From the NCBI RefSeq assembly GCF_030848805.1, contig NC_092358.1, forward strand, positions 1,364,001 to 1,428,000: DNA of 64,000 bases, written 5' to 3'. The notes beneath the pieces are model-generated. The model searched no databases. It had not been told where the DNA came from and was given only the letters and a program-made list of their open reading frames with translations. This DNA is from Temnothorax longispinosus (Eukaryota; Arthropoda; Insecta; Hymenoptera; Formicidae). Within the stretch, counting starts at the first letter, position 1. The number at the start of each line of letters is the position of its first letter. Of this stretch, positions 48,459-60,743 are shown piece by piece. The translations under genes were made by a program, and so were the position numbers.

Positions 48459-51400
48459 TAATTACTGTATAGCTCCTCTGATCGACGGCACCTAAGCATT
48501 TCATTCTAATTGATCGTATGAATGCATAGTCCGTGTCTGACGAGTTGTACTCTCTAACTCCATTCTCTAAGATACCCTTCCACTGTTCAAATAATTTAAT
48601 CAGCTGTTTCGGTTACATCAACGAATTCCAATTGAGCAGGCAATCTTTTATCTTTGGCGCTACAAAACTGCTGGATAATTCATCAAGTTTGTACGGTTTC
48701 TTATATAACTCTGCTTATATATATCGCTAGACACTGGAAGTTTTCTATTAGGCTTCAGTTTTTCACCTTCTAAAGCTTAATCTACACTTCTATAACAGTA
48801 TCTGACTTTTTCTTATTGCTATTACGTTACTTCCACCTCATCGTCATCTTTCTTTTCTAAAACGTACTCCACTGGCGCGCTTATTCCTTTCAACTGCTTA
48901 CTTAAATCTTTACCAGATTCAAATCTCCCATCTAAATCTAGAATATCTCTTCTATTAATTTACTATTTTACTTCATTTTGTTATAATTTATAAATAAATT
49001 ACGATTATTGGTCGTGAAATACAGCAATAATTTAGCGCCAATGATCATTGTATGCCTTTCTAAACTACCCATTTTGCTTCTCATCAGCAATGAATTTACT
49101 TGATTGCGTTTTTTACGCAGGCCCACGATGTCGCTGTCCAAATTCTATATACATATAAATAATCTCGGGTACTCGCAATTCTCCAGCTCGCGTAAGGATA
49201 CACGGAGCGGTTTCGCGCTGCGTGTGTACTTGACGCGAGATATTATCGTGTCTCTTGATGGAAATGTCTAACAAATCGTATGAATCATGACAGTACAATT
49301 ATTGAATTATTCTTACAGAAGAAAAATAAATTAGTGAACGTAGTAAATTCTCAATATGTTATAAAATTGAAAATCAAGATGAATATCTAATTATAATTAA
49401 ATGTGCTTTTTCAAATTATAAATACATATAATATATATATATTTTTTTTTCAAGATATTTATTTATCTTATATCACGCGTTGTATTCTATAACAACAGTT
49501 TCTATTAGTACATTATACAACCTGCAAATCACAACTATTCTTTAAAGAATTAATTATGTCGATAGTATGTCCAATCACATGGAAGTGTAACTTATTTATA
49601 GATCTAATATATAATTATTTAAGCACTAGAGTTTATAGTGCCTTACATCATTTCGCAATGAGTTACATGCTTACGAACTTAAAGTGTATACTCAAGAATG
49701 TAATAATATGGTTTTGTTTACAATTAATTATTGCTCAGCTATAGTTAAGTTTAAAAATGTGTTAATTGAATAAAATTTATGTAAATTTTTAAAATTATGT
49801 ATATAATTTTATATAATTATATATAATAAATGGCAAGCACTGAAATTTATGATCTTATTTATGCAATAAAATATAACGATATACACTCATGTGTGGTACA
49901 AAATGCAACACGTGTATATTAATTTTTGCGAGATATGCGAAATGTATATTCTGTATTACTATCAATTGCTTTTACTACTAGATAATTTTTACACAAAATC
50001 GCAAATCTCTATAATCGACTTTTGCTGTGTATCAATTAGCTATATATTTTATAATACGACGTACTCATCTAAATCGAAATTTACATTTCTAGGTTTCCTA
50101 TTTCTGCTTTGAAATAGAATTTAGCTGATCTTTAGAATAATTTTATTACGAGTTCAATATCACTTGAACGATGAATTATCTTACTCTATAGTGGAATCGA
50201 ACCACTGATATATTGAAATAATTTTTGGATGTATTATAAAGCGTAACTGATTTAAAGAAATGGACGTTCAGAAATATGTATATTGGATGATTCTGATAGA
50301 AGTCTACACGGTCCGAAGATTTTTAATCCTGCTCGAATACAATTTCTCCGTACCTCTAAATTGTTTTAAACTGTTCCTCAAATTTTGTCTTAAATATAGT
50401 CCGACGCAATTACAGATTTTTATCAGTTTAATCGAGAAATAAAATAGTTTCAAAAATTACATTAAAAAATACGACGTTTCTCTGAATTCTGAAAAATTAA
50501 CTTGTTCTCAGCACAATGTTATCGATTATTTTAGTAAAATAGCTTAAAGTTTGAAATAGTTTTTAATCATTTGTATTCGATCTTAATTCAGTTATCACTC
50601 ATACTATCAAGTATGGATTGGATTCTTGAATACGGACGCGTGTAGACTGCTAAACTCCTGGTTGTTGTATCACAACGATGTACTTGTATTGCTTTCCACA
50701 TCACCTTTAATACTTTCCCTCATTATACATTAATAAAGTACGTACAATTGACTCTAGTAAATTTCTAACTTTTTTTCAATAGACTTATTTGTTCTTCAGG
50801 TAACTATGTAAAAAAAATTAACGAGTTACAAGGAAGAATCGTAAATTTCATTTTGCGTAAGTCATTCCTAATACTTGAATTGTTATCTGACGTTTTTCTC
50901 TCTTACTGGAAGAGATATAGATTTTTTTATTCTATTGTTAGATTTTTAAAATCAACAGACAATTTAAAATCTGCAGAATCTGTGTGCAATTAATTTTGAG
51001 ATTTTTAATTTAAATATATCCTCAACAGTTACAATAAAAGAAAATATATGCACTTCTGATATAAATGTATCAACTTCATTAAAATGGGAAAAAACATAAA
51101 TGATATTTCTTGCTAGTTATGTTGTTGAAAGCAGATTTTAAAATAAAATATTTTCCCTAACACATTAGACAAAATAATCTTACACATCTTTCTCGCATCA
51201 TACCCGTCAGTTTCCGTTCACGTTCTTTGCCTCTTTGCGTGTGTTTACAGTAAAACTCCATAAATATCCCATTACTGTTAAACATTCGATATGATAAGTA
51301 ACAGTACTTTGTACTCATGATTGTACCTAAATCGTCCCGTAATGATCACATTAATTAAGTAACTCTGTATTAAACTCTGTTATATATATTTTTTTTTTCT

Positions 51401-51540
51401 TTTCAATATCCTTAACTTTATCTAATATAGAATTCAGCACTTTCTGGTCTCCAAATGTCGAAGCACTCGACTAATCGCCGGTTGTTATAGGCTCGGTTTA
51501 TCACAGACTGCAGCAAGCCGTCGCGTTCTTCATGATTCAA
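48459..51540. other. AT-rich intergenic region between FBXO9 and PAQR4
   Basis: Holds both 3'UTRs (the genes are convergent). No coding exon recognised in 3 kb. A sequence resembling a tRNA T-arm at 50190-50206 lacks the rest of a tRNA. Confidence 0.5.
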
Positions 51541-54500
51541 TCACAATTCTTCGCGACCCGAAGGAAGAGAGCTTGTTTTATTGCACGTAGACGGATCGGA
51601 CATCCAGGCGAGGTCCTTCAAGGTTGCGGTATGCATGGAACATACCGCTAGGACGACCATTACATGCATCACATTATGGGAATTCAGCACTAGATCCAAC
51701 TTGCCGGGGATCCACTTCTCTGGAATGCGAAGAGCGCCAATGGTTGCACCTATCACAGCTATGAGATCCTGGAAATTAATCCTACATCAGCATTACTTTT
51801 AACATCATTTGGTACACGCGGCTGTCTGGGATTATAATTCAAAATGAACCTGTAATATTATATGAATAAGAGCCTCGGGTGATCCGCCACCAATGCCGAA
51901 ACACCTCAGAGTCATGACCAGCATTCTCATTAGGAAAGGAGGGGCAAAACATAAACGCCTCTCCCATGGTGATCTCGCAGTCATTGCCTACGAATTACGT
52001 AAACGTTATTTTAAATTTTTTTATCGCAACGAAACATCCGCGAAGAAAACGTGAGTTATAAAATACCTTTAAAAGTCCCCACATACTAAGGGAGCAATAA
52101 ATAAAAATGCAGCAATACCAGACGTTATCGGCAAGGCAATGAACAGCGGCTGCCATCATCGGTATAGCTCCTGAAATGAGTTTTGCATGAAATAGAGAAG
52201 CGTCTATTTGCCACTATATAGAACTGCTCGTAGGCACTCCTTATTTAAAACTTTCTTCGTTTGAAGCAGGAGTCGACCAATACAACAATTTGTCAGATCT
52301 GCTTGAAATACGAAGAGAGTCATTTATAAAATAAAATCTTGCAACGTGCGAGCTTTCTAGTCATATACATATATGTTCTTTCAGCAGATTCTAAAAGGCT
52401 TTCATTTCTAAATGGATCACACACCGAAACTCTGGCACAGCCATATGCCGATCATGTCGACTTTCAGCAGTGTTCTGTAAAGAACTTCGTCGTAGTTTAC
52501 GTTCATGAAGAGGTGGTATAGGAAGGATCCGACCCACGGGCTAACCGCGCCGATCAAGTGGCACCAGGACAGAATTCCCACGAGTGTCCCTTTTGTGTTC
52601 CATGGGAGTAGATGTGGTACAGTCACCAACATGTACAGAATAGCGAATCCTGTAAGCACACAGGATGCTTTCGGGCAAACGCATTTTGCGAATCAAGTTC
52701 TTTGATGATGGAATATAATGCATGGTATACCGTGAGATTGCGATGATCTTTTATAAATTCTTCATTTCGGCCTTCGACAAGTTCAACAATCATACTTTTT
52801 ACAAAGAAAATTTTGCTACGTCCCGTTAAAAAAACTGCAATGTTTGTCAGGAGTAAACTTTAACAAACTTTTTAATTTCTGTGAATTATCTTCTACTTGC
52901 AAATTCCATTGATAATATCACATTACATTAATAACGTAAGACATGAGAAACGATAATAGGAAGAGATTGATGTAGAGGCCGTCACAACACTGTTTAATTT
53001 TCTCAAAAAGTCATTTTAAGTATGTATATTAATGAGCTCCTCCACATATACGTGGGTAGCTCTGACCTACTAAGATTTTATTTCACGCACATGTGCGCCG
53101 GTCGATACATGAGATTTATATACAGGATGGTCCACCAAAAACAGAATACTCGAATGGCTCTTCTAGTTTCTCGTTTCTCCTTCGAACGAAAGGAAAAGGA
53201 TAACGTTAAGGATACGCCGTATAATTGTAAAAAGAGGCTGAAAGAACTCTTTTTAGTCTCTCAATAAAAAGAATGCGATTTCGGATGCGCTTATATATAC
53301 ATCGCATCGCCATTTGTTTTTTACGCGTAAAAAGCAGCGACGCCGTACAAACGCGTCAGTTATTTGTTACGTAATAAACCGTTCACGGTACGTTTAGAAC
53401 GTATTTGACTGACATCCGGTATTGGAAATTTATCAATGAATCAGCTTTAACGGGGAAGGAATATCGTATGGGTTCGCTTTCATCGATCGTTCGTTACCCT
53501 GCAATGCGTCTTCGTTGAGTCGCGATGTTTTCACGGAAGTTGGCCTTGATAGTATGCACCGTGACTTTAAAGCCCTTAAGGGACTTAATCTACTTTCCTC
53601 AGTTAATCCAATCGCGAGGATGACGAATCTCTTACGTGACATGACCGTGTATTCTTTGGATGAAATATATAGTTGATGTGATGAAGAGTAACGACAGCTA
53701 CCATCCTACGAATCACGTTCGTTTACCGAGTTTCACAGCGATTTATTTTATTTTGCAATTTTTGCAAAATAATTAATAAAATTGAATTAATTCAAACCTA
53801 TAGATATAAAATTAATCCAACGTCAAGGATCCACAGTAGATTTCTTGCGATAATTTTTTAAATTATTTTCTTACATGTTATGAGAAAGAGAGAAAGTTTC
53901 TTCTGGATACAAAAGAATTTTGCACGCACACTTTATCAACGTCAAACTTGTCGAAAAGTTCAACAGATAGTGCTCCGTTTTGGAGGTAAAAATTTTATTA
54001 TCGCAATAAATAATTTTCACTCATGTTTTTTAGTGTATCTAATTCCAAAGTATTAAATTACTATTCCTGAATTAAAAATTCTCAGGACGCAATCAAAATT
54101 CTTTATATCACACGTATAGCAGTTAATGAATTTAGATTCACACAATCTTTCTCGAGATCTGCAGCATTCAATCTATCAATCGCGCAAACAATACCGGGAA
54201 GGACTGGTCGACCTGGTCGTGCGACGGCAACGACGTTAAAAAAACCGTAGGACGCGATAGCTGGCGTTAAGATCAAAGTATGTTGAAAAAAAAGCGAATC
54301 ACCCATACACACAGTATCCTCGTTTGAATGATGAGTGATGACGTTAGAATGATAATCTAAAGGAGACGTAATCGCGCCAGTCTTGGCCAGTCTCACCGTG
54401 CGTCAGGATGTTGACGGTCTCGTTGTGGATGTAGAAAAGGCTACCGAGGCACTGGCGGATGGTCATGAGCGGCCTGTAGCCGGTGAGGATGTGCGGATTG

Positions 54501-54688
54501 AATTGGAGGTGCTGCGGCATCTCGCTCCATCGTCGCAGCAGCAGGACCTCGGCCTCGGCCTCGGCCGGCGCGGGCGTCTTCTGCGGACGCGGCGTCTCGG
54601 CGCCGCCGGGCATCCTCTCGTCGTCCTGACACTCCTGACGCCGCGCTCCGTACGTGTCGGTGTCCTCCTGGTGCGGCGAGCCCGACAC
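51541..54688 (-). CDS. PAQR4: PAQR4-type progestin/adipoQ receptor family membrane protein, 328 aa
   Basis: Five minus-strand exons: 54688-54397, 52649-52425, 52170-52067, 51987-51850, 51768-51541. After a Pro/Ala/Glu-rich cytosolic N-terminus comes the family entry motif EMPQHLQFNPHILTGYRP and then HNETVNILTHG. Seven membrane segments follow. The metal-binding set of PAQR enzymes is intact: Ser139-x3-His143 (GSFLYHLF), Asp162 (LLKVDMIG), His284 and His288 (NSHNVMHVM). Characterised PAQRs are zinc-dependent seven-helix proteins with ceramidase activity or steroid/adiponectin receptor roles, depending on the member. Similarity to PAQR4 extends through the last exon (ALRIPEKWIPGKLDLVLNSH). Intron 1 is 1.75 kb. 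The start codon lies in a CpG-rich block with no clear in-frame alternative. Confidence 0.88.
52650..54396 (-). other. First intron of the PAQR4-like gene
   Basis: Mixed to AT-rich sequence with no supported exon. A small perfect inverted repeat, TTATTTTGCAA with its complement, lies near 53750-53775. Confidence 0.6.
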
Positions 54689-56443
54689 CGCCGCCGCATC
54701 GCGCGGTCGCTCGTCGTCCCGGAACGGCGTCGTGCAACGGGAACTGCGAACGCGCGGTGCCCGCTACCTCGGGGGAAGAGGGCGCGGTCCGGCCAGCGGA
54801 CGAGACGCGCGACGCGCGAGGTACACGGGGATCGCTCCTCCGGGCTCCGGGAGCCTCCGTACGAGCGCGAGCCGCGAGCCCTCAACGGCGGCGACGTCGC
54901 CACTGCATCGTCGTGCCCGTACTGCCCGCCGCCCGCCGCCGCTGTAACGGGTTACCCGTTACCCCCGTCTCCCGTCCACCCGCTCGCCGCCGCCGACGGC
55001 AGCAGCCGTCATCCGCACGCGATTCGGCCTCTCTGACGGTCCCGTCGTCACGGCAACCGCATCGATCCCATCACTCGGGACTTCGGGAGTCGGGCGGTTA
55101 GGAGGCAACCAGAGGCAACCTCATCGCGCGCGATCTCGCCGCAGGCCGCAGATGCTCCTAGCTCCTACCTGGCTCTCCTCATCGAGTAAATGGGTCGTAA
55201 CTATATAACTTATGACTTGGATGGGAAACTTAGTTACGTTATAGTTTAATAACGTCCCTCGCAAAGTGTTTTCCATTTTTCCTGATGATTTTCCGGGGTA
55301 TTTTGTTAATATTTTAAAAATAATTTAAAAATGATCTGGAGAGATTTGTGACTTCGTATCGTTTATTAGTTTATTTATTTCAAAACGATACGTGGACTTT
55401 AAACATGATTGCGCACACTTGTTATGTTACAATTAACGTGTGGAAAATTGGGAACTATATATATCTTTAACGATAGAATTTTTCTTTAACCGACAAAAGG
55501 ACATCGATATGATTGCGCTTTAAACGGTATTAGAATTTTAAACAGGACACGTAGCTGGCGTCTGGCGTGCAGCCCCTAAATGTTCCATAGATCTTCCACG
55601 CGTGACCTATTGACACACGTTCGGTGGTTGAGTGTTTTTGAGTTAATATGCTATGCTGGATCGTCTCCTGTCCCCACCCCGCTCGCGTTATACATTATGC
55701 AAAATATACTATTTCAAGCTTGATCGACTTGCCTCAATAAAGCTTTGCTTCGTCCTTGCAGTTCACGTACATAAAAACTATTGTGCTAGAAATAAAACAA
55801 ATCGAAGGGAAGCTGAAGAACGACTGTATTTATCGTCAGTAAATTTGTATGAGGAAGAGTGTCGCGTATGTCTATCAATAGGGATGAAAATCTACCCCAA
55901 AGAAGTGAGGAGATTTAACAGTTGCATTAGTTTTAAAATGTGATACTGCATCCTACAGAAGATGAAACTTGATGAAAGAAGGAAGAGAAACATTGAACAT
56001 TATATGTACATAAATCATTAGGCATTTTATTCGTACGTAATATTTTCCGTATACTCTTTTACACCACGTTGTAAACGCGTTTTCAGTGCATTGATACCAC
56101 CCCTCGGCCCTCGACTGACGTTGTCAGCGAAAGTTGATCGTAGCTTGTTCCTACGTCAAGCGCATCGTACGTCAGAGTCACTCAAAATTCGAAAGAGCGA
56201 CAGGAACGCGACTTGAGTCTTCGTCGGCGACTTCTCGCGGCCGCTGCCGTCGGGGACACGTTCCGGTCCACAGCGTTCCTCTCGATCTGTAAGCCCGCAT
56301 TCGCTAGCGTACGCTTTCGCGTATAGCAATAATAAGATCGCGGCGGCGCCGGCGACGGCGCAACGTTTTATGCTCCGCTGTTTCCTGCCTCTCACCCCCT
56401 CTCGCCTTCTAAAGACTGTTTTAGGACTCTCGTAGGCGACTCA
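54689..56443. promoter_or_regulatory. Divergent promoter region between PAQR4 (-) and the 56.4 kb gene (+)
   Basis: CpG-rich immediately upstream of PAQR4 (about 54690-55150), AT-rich in the middle, CpG-rich again from about 56150. The two genes point away from each other. No coding exon was supported here; the open frame at 55653-55943 has no family match or splice context. Confidence 0.4.
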
Positions 56444-59400
56444 ATGGATACAATGGATACCAAACGTCCCGAAGGACCACCTGCCGTCGACCTTGACCCG
56501 AAACGTCCGCACGTCCTACTCGGGGTGAGCTCCACCGCGACGGCGACGGCGCCGGCGCACCCCGACGACGGGGTTCGCTATCTGCGGCAAGTACTCCTGG
56601 TGAGTGTCACGCGCGCGCGTATGATGTGTGCAAGTACCGCGTTGCGTTCCCTCCTCGAGCTGTCCCGGAGGGGTGTTTGCGGCATGCCCCGTTGCTTGAC
56701 ACGTTGGACCGGCACCGGCCACGCTAGTCGGCCGTGTCTCGCCGTAAAGGTAGCCCGCGCACGTCTGATCTGATCAACCTCTTCTGGGTTACGACGTCAT
56801 CCTTAGATCTAACCCCCTCCCAGTTAAGCCTTCGTCTGCTACCGCAAAGTGGGGCTGTAGCTTGAAAAGTAACGGCAAGTGATTAACCGAGAATTTACGT
56901 AGCCCTGCGTGTCGATGCACGTTGCGTGCGAGATCTCGTTTACTCCGTCTTTTACTCCGACGTACGCTGCTGCGTATATAAGCTGTGTTTTGGCGCAAGT
57001 CTATGGGTGTCACGTGGTCTCGCGCGCGAGACACGAGAGCTTGCGCTAGATATATCGACGTTCTGTCAACTGAGTAATAACGTTCTTTGCGAAACTTGCC
57101 CGAGCGCGCATCTCCCGTAAACGACACACACCGTTTCCGTTTCTCACTTGTTCGTTATAAACGGTATACGCTAACGGTTTCTTAGAAGAACATTTACGTT
57201 GTATAAATATCTGTATGTTAAAATACACATATCTTGTTTTCTTTTTATAAGACCTACGTGTTAGTTTAGTGGAATAACTATCTGACAACTGAATCTACGT
57301 GGGGTCACCCGGCATCTCTCATTTGTCGCAAAATGTAAACTTTACGCGCAGTATCAAGGTTCTCCATCGTAATATTGTAACAAACGCTGTGATCCGGTCT
57401 AATTTGAACCCTTCTCTGTCCGCAGAACACCTGCAGAGAACTATGGACGATCCCGGAAGGTGCGCGCGCGACGACGGTGGCAAACTACTTCTCCCATGAC
57501 CAGTTCAAGTACATCTCGTTTGGCGTAGTAACTCAGGTAAAAAACGTAAACGTCGTAGCGTTAAATAAAGCGGCTCTCGCCGGTTTTAAATAAGCAACCC
57601 TGGATCACGCGCGCTGCAAAAACCGCGCGTTTTCGCGGGCGAGAAGTACGTCTCTCGTGTACGTCTATTCGGTAGAACGTACCTTTACTTATCAGTTATC
57701 TACATCAGTTATCTGGGACGACTTCCACGCGTTCTTTCGTTGTCTCAAAGTCAGTGCGGTTTCTCTTGAGTGGCTCTCTTCTTCTTCTTTTTCTTCTTCG
57801 ATAACACCCAGACCCTCCGGGTCCACGACGGCCAGTATCTCTCAGTATCTCTCGAGTGGCCCGTGTCAGCTGGCGCTGAAGAAAAAAAAAGAAACAAAGA
57901 AATGATAACAATACAGCTCTCGTTCAAACGACACTCGCGGTGTGGTGCCACCTACGAGGGCCATCCCGTCAGTTGTCGGCCTAGTCTCGTTCGTCTCTAT
58001 GTGTGTCTCGCCGAATACATACATGTTTACATGCTCGTCTCCTGCTGGCCGCTGAGCCCGCCGAGGTATCCTTAGTTTACTCGCAGTCCTTCGCCAAAGT
58101 CACGTATAATATGCTCTGGCAGATGATAGAGCAACTGGTGCAGAAAGGCGTCACGTGGCTAGCTAAGAAATATGCTTGGAGTAAGGTACGAAAAACGTCT
58201 TGACCAGGGTAAACGTGGGCGGGGTGCGTACGGTGCGTAAAAGCGTGTTTACTTGAACGCCTCGACTGCGATCGCGTATCATTTATAAGACGTCGTCCAC
58301 GCGTACGCGACGAACGTCGTTCTGAAAGTTTTTACGTGGACCAACATTCCCGAATACGCTTATGTCGCTTACACACCGTCGCGACGTGTCTTTTCTTCAC
58401 CTTTCGAGTATTTCTTGAAGCTTTCTTCTACGCGCCGCGCGTACGCGTGTCGTTATCGTTATGACTACGATGTTATCTACGATAGTGGATGTAATACAGT
58501 TTTACCACTGTGTCGTATAGACACCGTAGACGTTCTCTAATATATTTGTGATGCGTTCCAAAAAGTCTGAACGTCTATCTGGATAAAAGTAAGTAGGGCG
58601 AAAGGTCACGTTTATCACGCGACGGCCTGTGTATGTATGTACGAGACAACGTTGGAACGTATTCAGAAAAGTGCAACGCGTGAGCGTACGGTAAAAAACG
58701 TCGCACGATCAAGACGTTTATTTCACGACGCTGCGCGCGCGCGCGAACGTGGCGTATGATAGACGAAACTTTTTCCATCAACGCGGAACTTCCGATCGTC
58801 CGGAGTAGTTAGCGCGTTCGTGCGCCGTCGCTTCGCTTCGTGCGTCCGCGACTAGTTGCAGGAAGGGACCAAGTTTAATCTTTAGGGGCACGTTACGGGC
58901 ACAGACGCGCAGAGCCATGAGCAAGGAGAAAGTCGTAAAGAAATTAAGCAACTTACGACGTCGTATATTTAAAAAACCGTGCGTTTATCGTGGTAAAAGC
59001 TTATATTGATAAGTTTGCTTATATTTGCACGCTTATCATCAAGGCCGGCGAGTTCGTAATGTTTAATCACGTTGTGACGTAACACCGTGTGAAGTTGAAT
59101 GGAAGGGCTCGGGCTCGGGCTCGGGGTGTCGATAGAGTCGGCCCTGGCTCGTCGAGAATCGCCGAGAATCGCCGAGACGAGCCGAGTGGAGCCGCGCAGC
59201 CCAGCGCAGCCGGAGCGGAGAGGACTCGCCAATCGCCATTCGCATTGATCCAAAGTCCCAGTCACGTCGTTGTCACACACAACACTGTCGTACGTCGCAC
59301 ATTGTCGGTGCTCTTGGGTCATTCTTGTGTTTAGTGGGTTCAGTTCTGGGACCAAAGCGAGCCTATTCTGCCTATCCGACGTAAGTCCGCACTCCATAAC

Positions 59401-60343
59401 GTAACCCCGCATCCAGCTCGTGACGTGACTAACGAACGGTACCCTGCGCTGTGATATTCGACTGGGATCTAGTACGTGTATGGCTGCCGCGCGCCTTGGT
59501 GCACTCTCTGTAATTCCAAGATGGCCGCCGCGCCGCGGCTCCGAAGGTTTTCCCCCTTATGGTGTATCATCTGCGTCCTCCTCACACGCAACGCCCTCGC
59601 ACGCTTTCCATTTTTCGCTTTTAAAAAGTCGCCCCGCGCGGCGAAGGGCACGCGCGCGCGTTCCCCGTTTCCCCCCTCGCTCGCGATCGCGCAGTCGACG
59701 TCGACGTCGACGTCGACGGCAGTCGAGAGATGCCATCCTCGAGGCACGATCCGCACGCGGCGCCATCATCGATCCTCGAGTCTCGACGGCCGCGGCGAAG
59801 CCACGCGCGCGCCTATGTTCACGACATTAACCCAAACATTAACCCACGTTCTCGTTCTCCCAGTCTCTCTCGTCCGCGTACGCGTCGGCCGTCGCGCGTT
59901 TTGGCGGGATCGCCCGGGACGTACCGATCGGGTCGGGTCGCGAGTGACGCGTGACGCGCGCGCGTCGAGTCTCGATAGGTGTGACGCAACGCGAAAGATG
60001 CGTGGCCTGCGTGGCTCTATTTAAAGAGAAGGAGAGAGAGCGAGAGAGCGACGCCACTCGAGCGTCTCGTTATCTCGTCCCCGCGCTGTGATCTGTGATC
60101 TCCGTTTCTCTTTTTCCCCTCTTCCCCTCATTCCCCCTCTCGCAGAGTGGGCTAATCTGTTACGGCGGTGTCTGTGGACGCTCTCACGAATGCGACTGCC
60201 CACGTTTTGCAGAATTTTTTGAGCCGATGTCCACGTGGTTGTCGAAAAACAGTGTCATACCGAAAGCGTCATCCTCACGCTCCTGGATATCGTCCTTCTT
60301 CGATTTCATTTGGGATCAAGTGAGCCTGTTCCGCCTTTCCAAC
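56444..60343 (+). CDS. Five in-phase exons of an unrecognised Trp-rich protein; possible long N-terminus of a Doa/CLK kinase
   Basis: Exons A-E: 56444-56599, 57426-57536, 58087-58185, 59335-59380, 60213-60343. All have good GT and AG borders, and the phases fit (0,0,0,1,0), giving about 181 residues. Exon A is Pro/Ala-rich (MDTMDTKRPEGPP). B reads NTCRELWTIPEGARATTV and on, C reads SFAKVTYNMLWQMIEQL and on, D is 15 codons, and E ends WDQVSLFRLSN. Trp and aromatics are unusually frequent. C plus D resemble E: TWLAK...FWDQ versus TWLSK...IWDQ. I do not recognise the domain. E ends in phase 0, which fits the Arg/Ser exon at 61804, so the set could be an alternative N-terminus of that gene; insect Doa is known to use several promoters and N-termini. 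The frame is open upstream of the ATG, so the true start could lie further left. Inference apart from the open frames and splice borders. Confidence 0.5.
56975..56982 (+). promoter_or_regulatory. Possible TATA box upstream of exon B
   Basis: TATATAAG in a CpG-rich context 450 bases before exon B. Could drive an alternative first exon; no direct evidence. Confidence 0.2.
58917..59009 (+). CDS. Candidate 30-codon small ORF
   Basis: Begins MSKEKVVKKLSNLRRRIFKK and is strongly basic. It follows a GC-rich, CpG-dense stretch that could be a promoter. It may be a small protein, or the 5' part of an alternative first exon of the surrounding plus-strand gene, although no strong donor was seen inside. 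No family match. Confidence 0.2.
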   Translation: MSKEKVVKKLSNLRRRIFKKPCVYRGKSLY

Positions 60344-60600
60344 GTAAGTACACGCAGTATGGCTCTGTATGGCTCCGGCATCATAAGATACCGGGTTCGG
60401 CTACGCGGCTCCCTGTCGGCTTTCGACTCTCTATTCGGCATTCGGCGCCCGTGACACGCGTGACTCCGCACTCTGCCGCGACGCGTTCGACGGCCTTCGA
60501 CTTCGCGAAACTCGCGAGTCGCGACCGCGTGCTACCGTCCCCCCCGTGTAAACGTCATCCGTTCGCTCCGCGTTTGTCGACTCGCGATCGAACGTACATA
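59050..60600. promoter_or_regulatory. CpG-rich block around exons D and E, possible alternative promoters
   Basis: GC-rich and CpG-dense relative to its flanks. It contains CAAGATGGCCGCC at about 59516-59528, which resembles the YY1/PHO site found near many start sites, four GTCGAC copies at 59694-59717, and a TATA-like TATTTAAAG at about 60019 roughly 190 bases before exon E. These features suggest internal promoters of the plus-strand gene. Confidence 0.3.
59694..59717. repeat. GTCGAC hexamer repeat
   Basis: Four exact tandem copies of the self-complementary hexamer GTCGAC. Confidence 0.9.
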
Positions 60601-60710
60601 TGTACCTATACCTGCTCATCTTGTCGCACCTCATTTTCATTAATTTTAATCGCACGCACTATGGTCTGGCTCGGTTACATTCAACTAACTCATTTTCTAA
60701 CAATAGATAC

Positions 60711-60743
60711 TGTATCTTTAACATGTAGCGTGTTAAAGATACA
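60711..60743. repeat. Perfect 13-bp hairpin with 7-base loop
   Basis: Arms 60711-60723 and 60731-60743 (TGTATCTTTAACA and its complement) flank TGTAGCG. Lies in the intron between exon E and the Arg/Ser exon. Confidence 0.85.

Noticed and set aside
50190..50206. Minus-strand sequence with a tRNA B-box (GGTTCGATTCC) inside a 5-bp T-arm-like stem
   Set aside because: No matching acceptor stem, anticodon arm or A-box at the required distance; probably chance in AT-rich DNA.
55653..55943. 96-codon plus-strand frame upstream of the 56.4 kb gene
   Set aside because: Irregular composition, no domain, no promoter or splice evidence.
60320..60325. GTGAGC inside exon E as a possible alternative donor after WDQ
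   Set aside because: The downstream GTAAGT is stronger and mirrors the donor of exon D; without reads the internal site is not worth calling.
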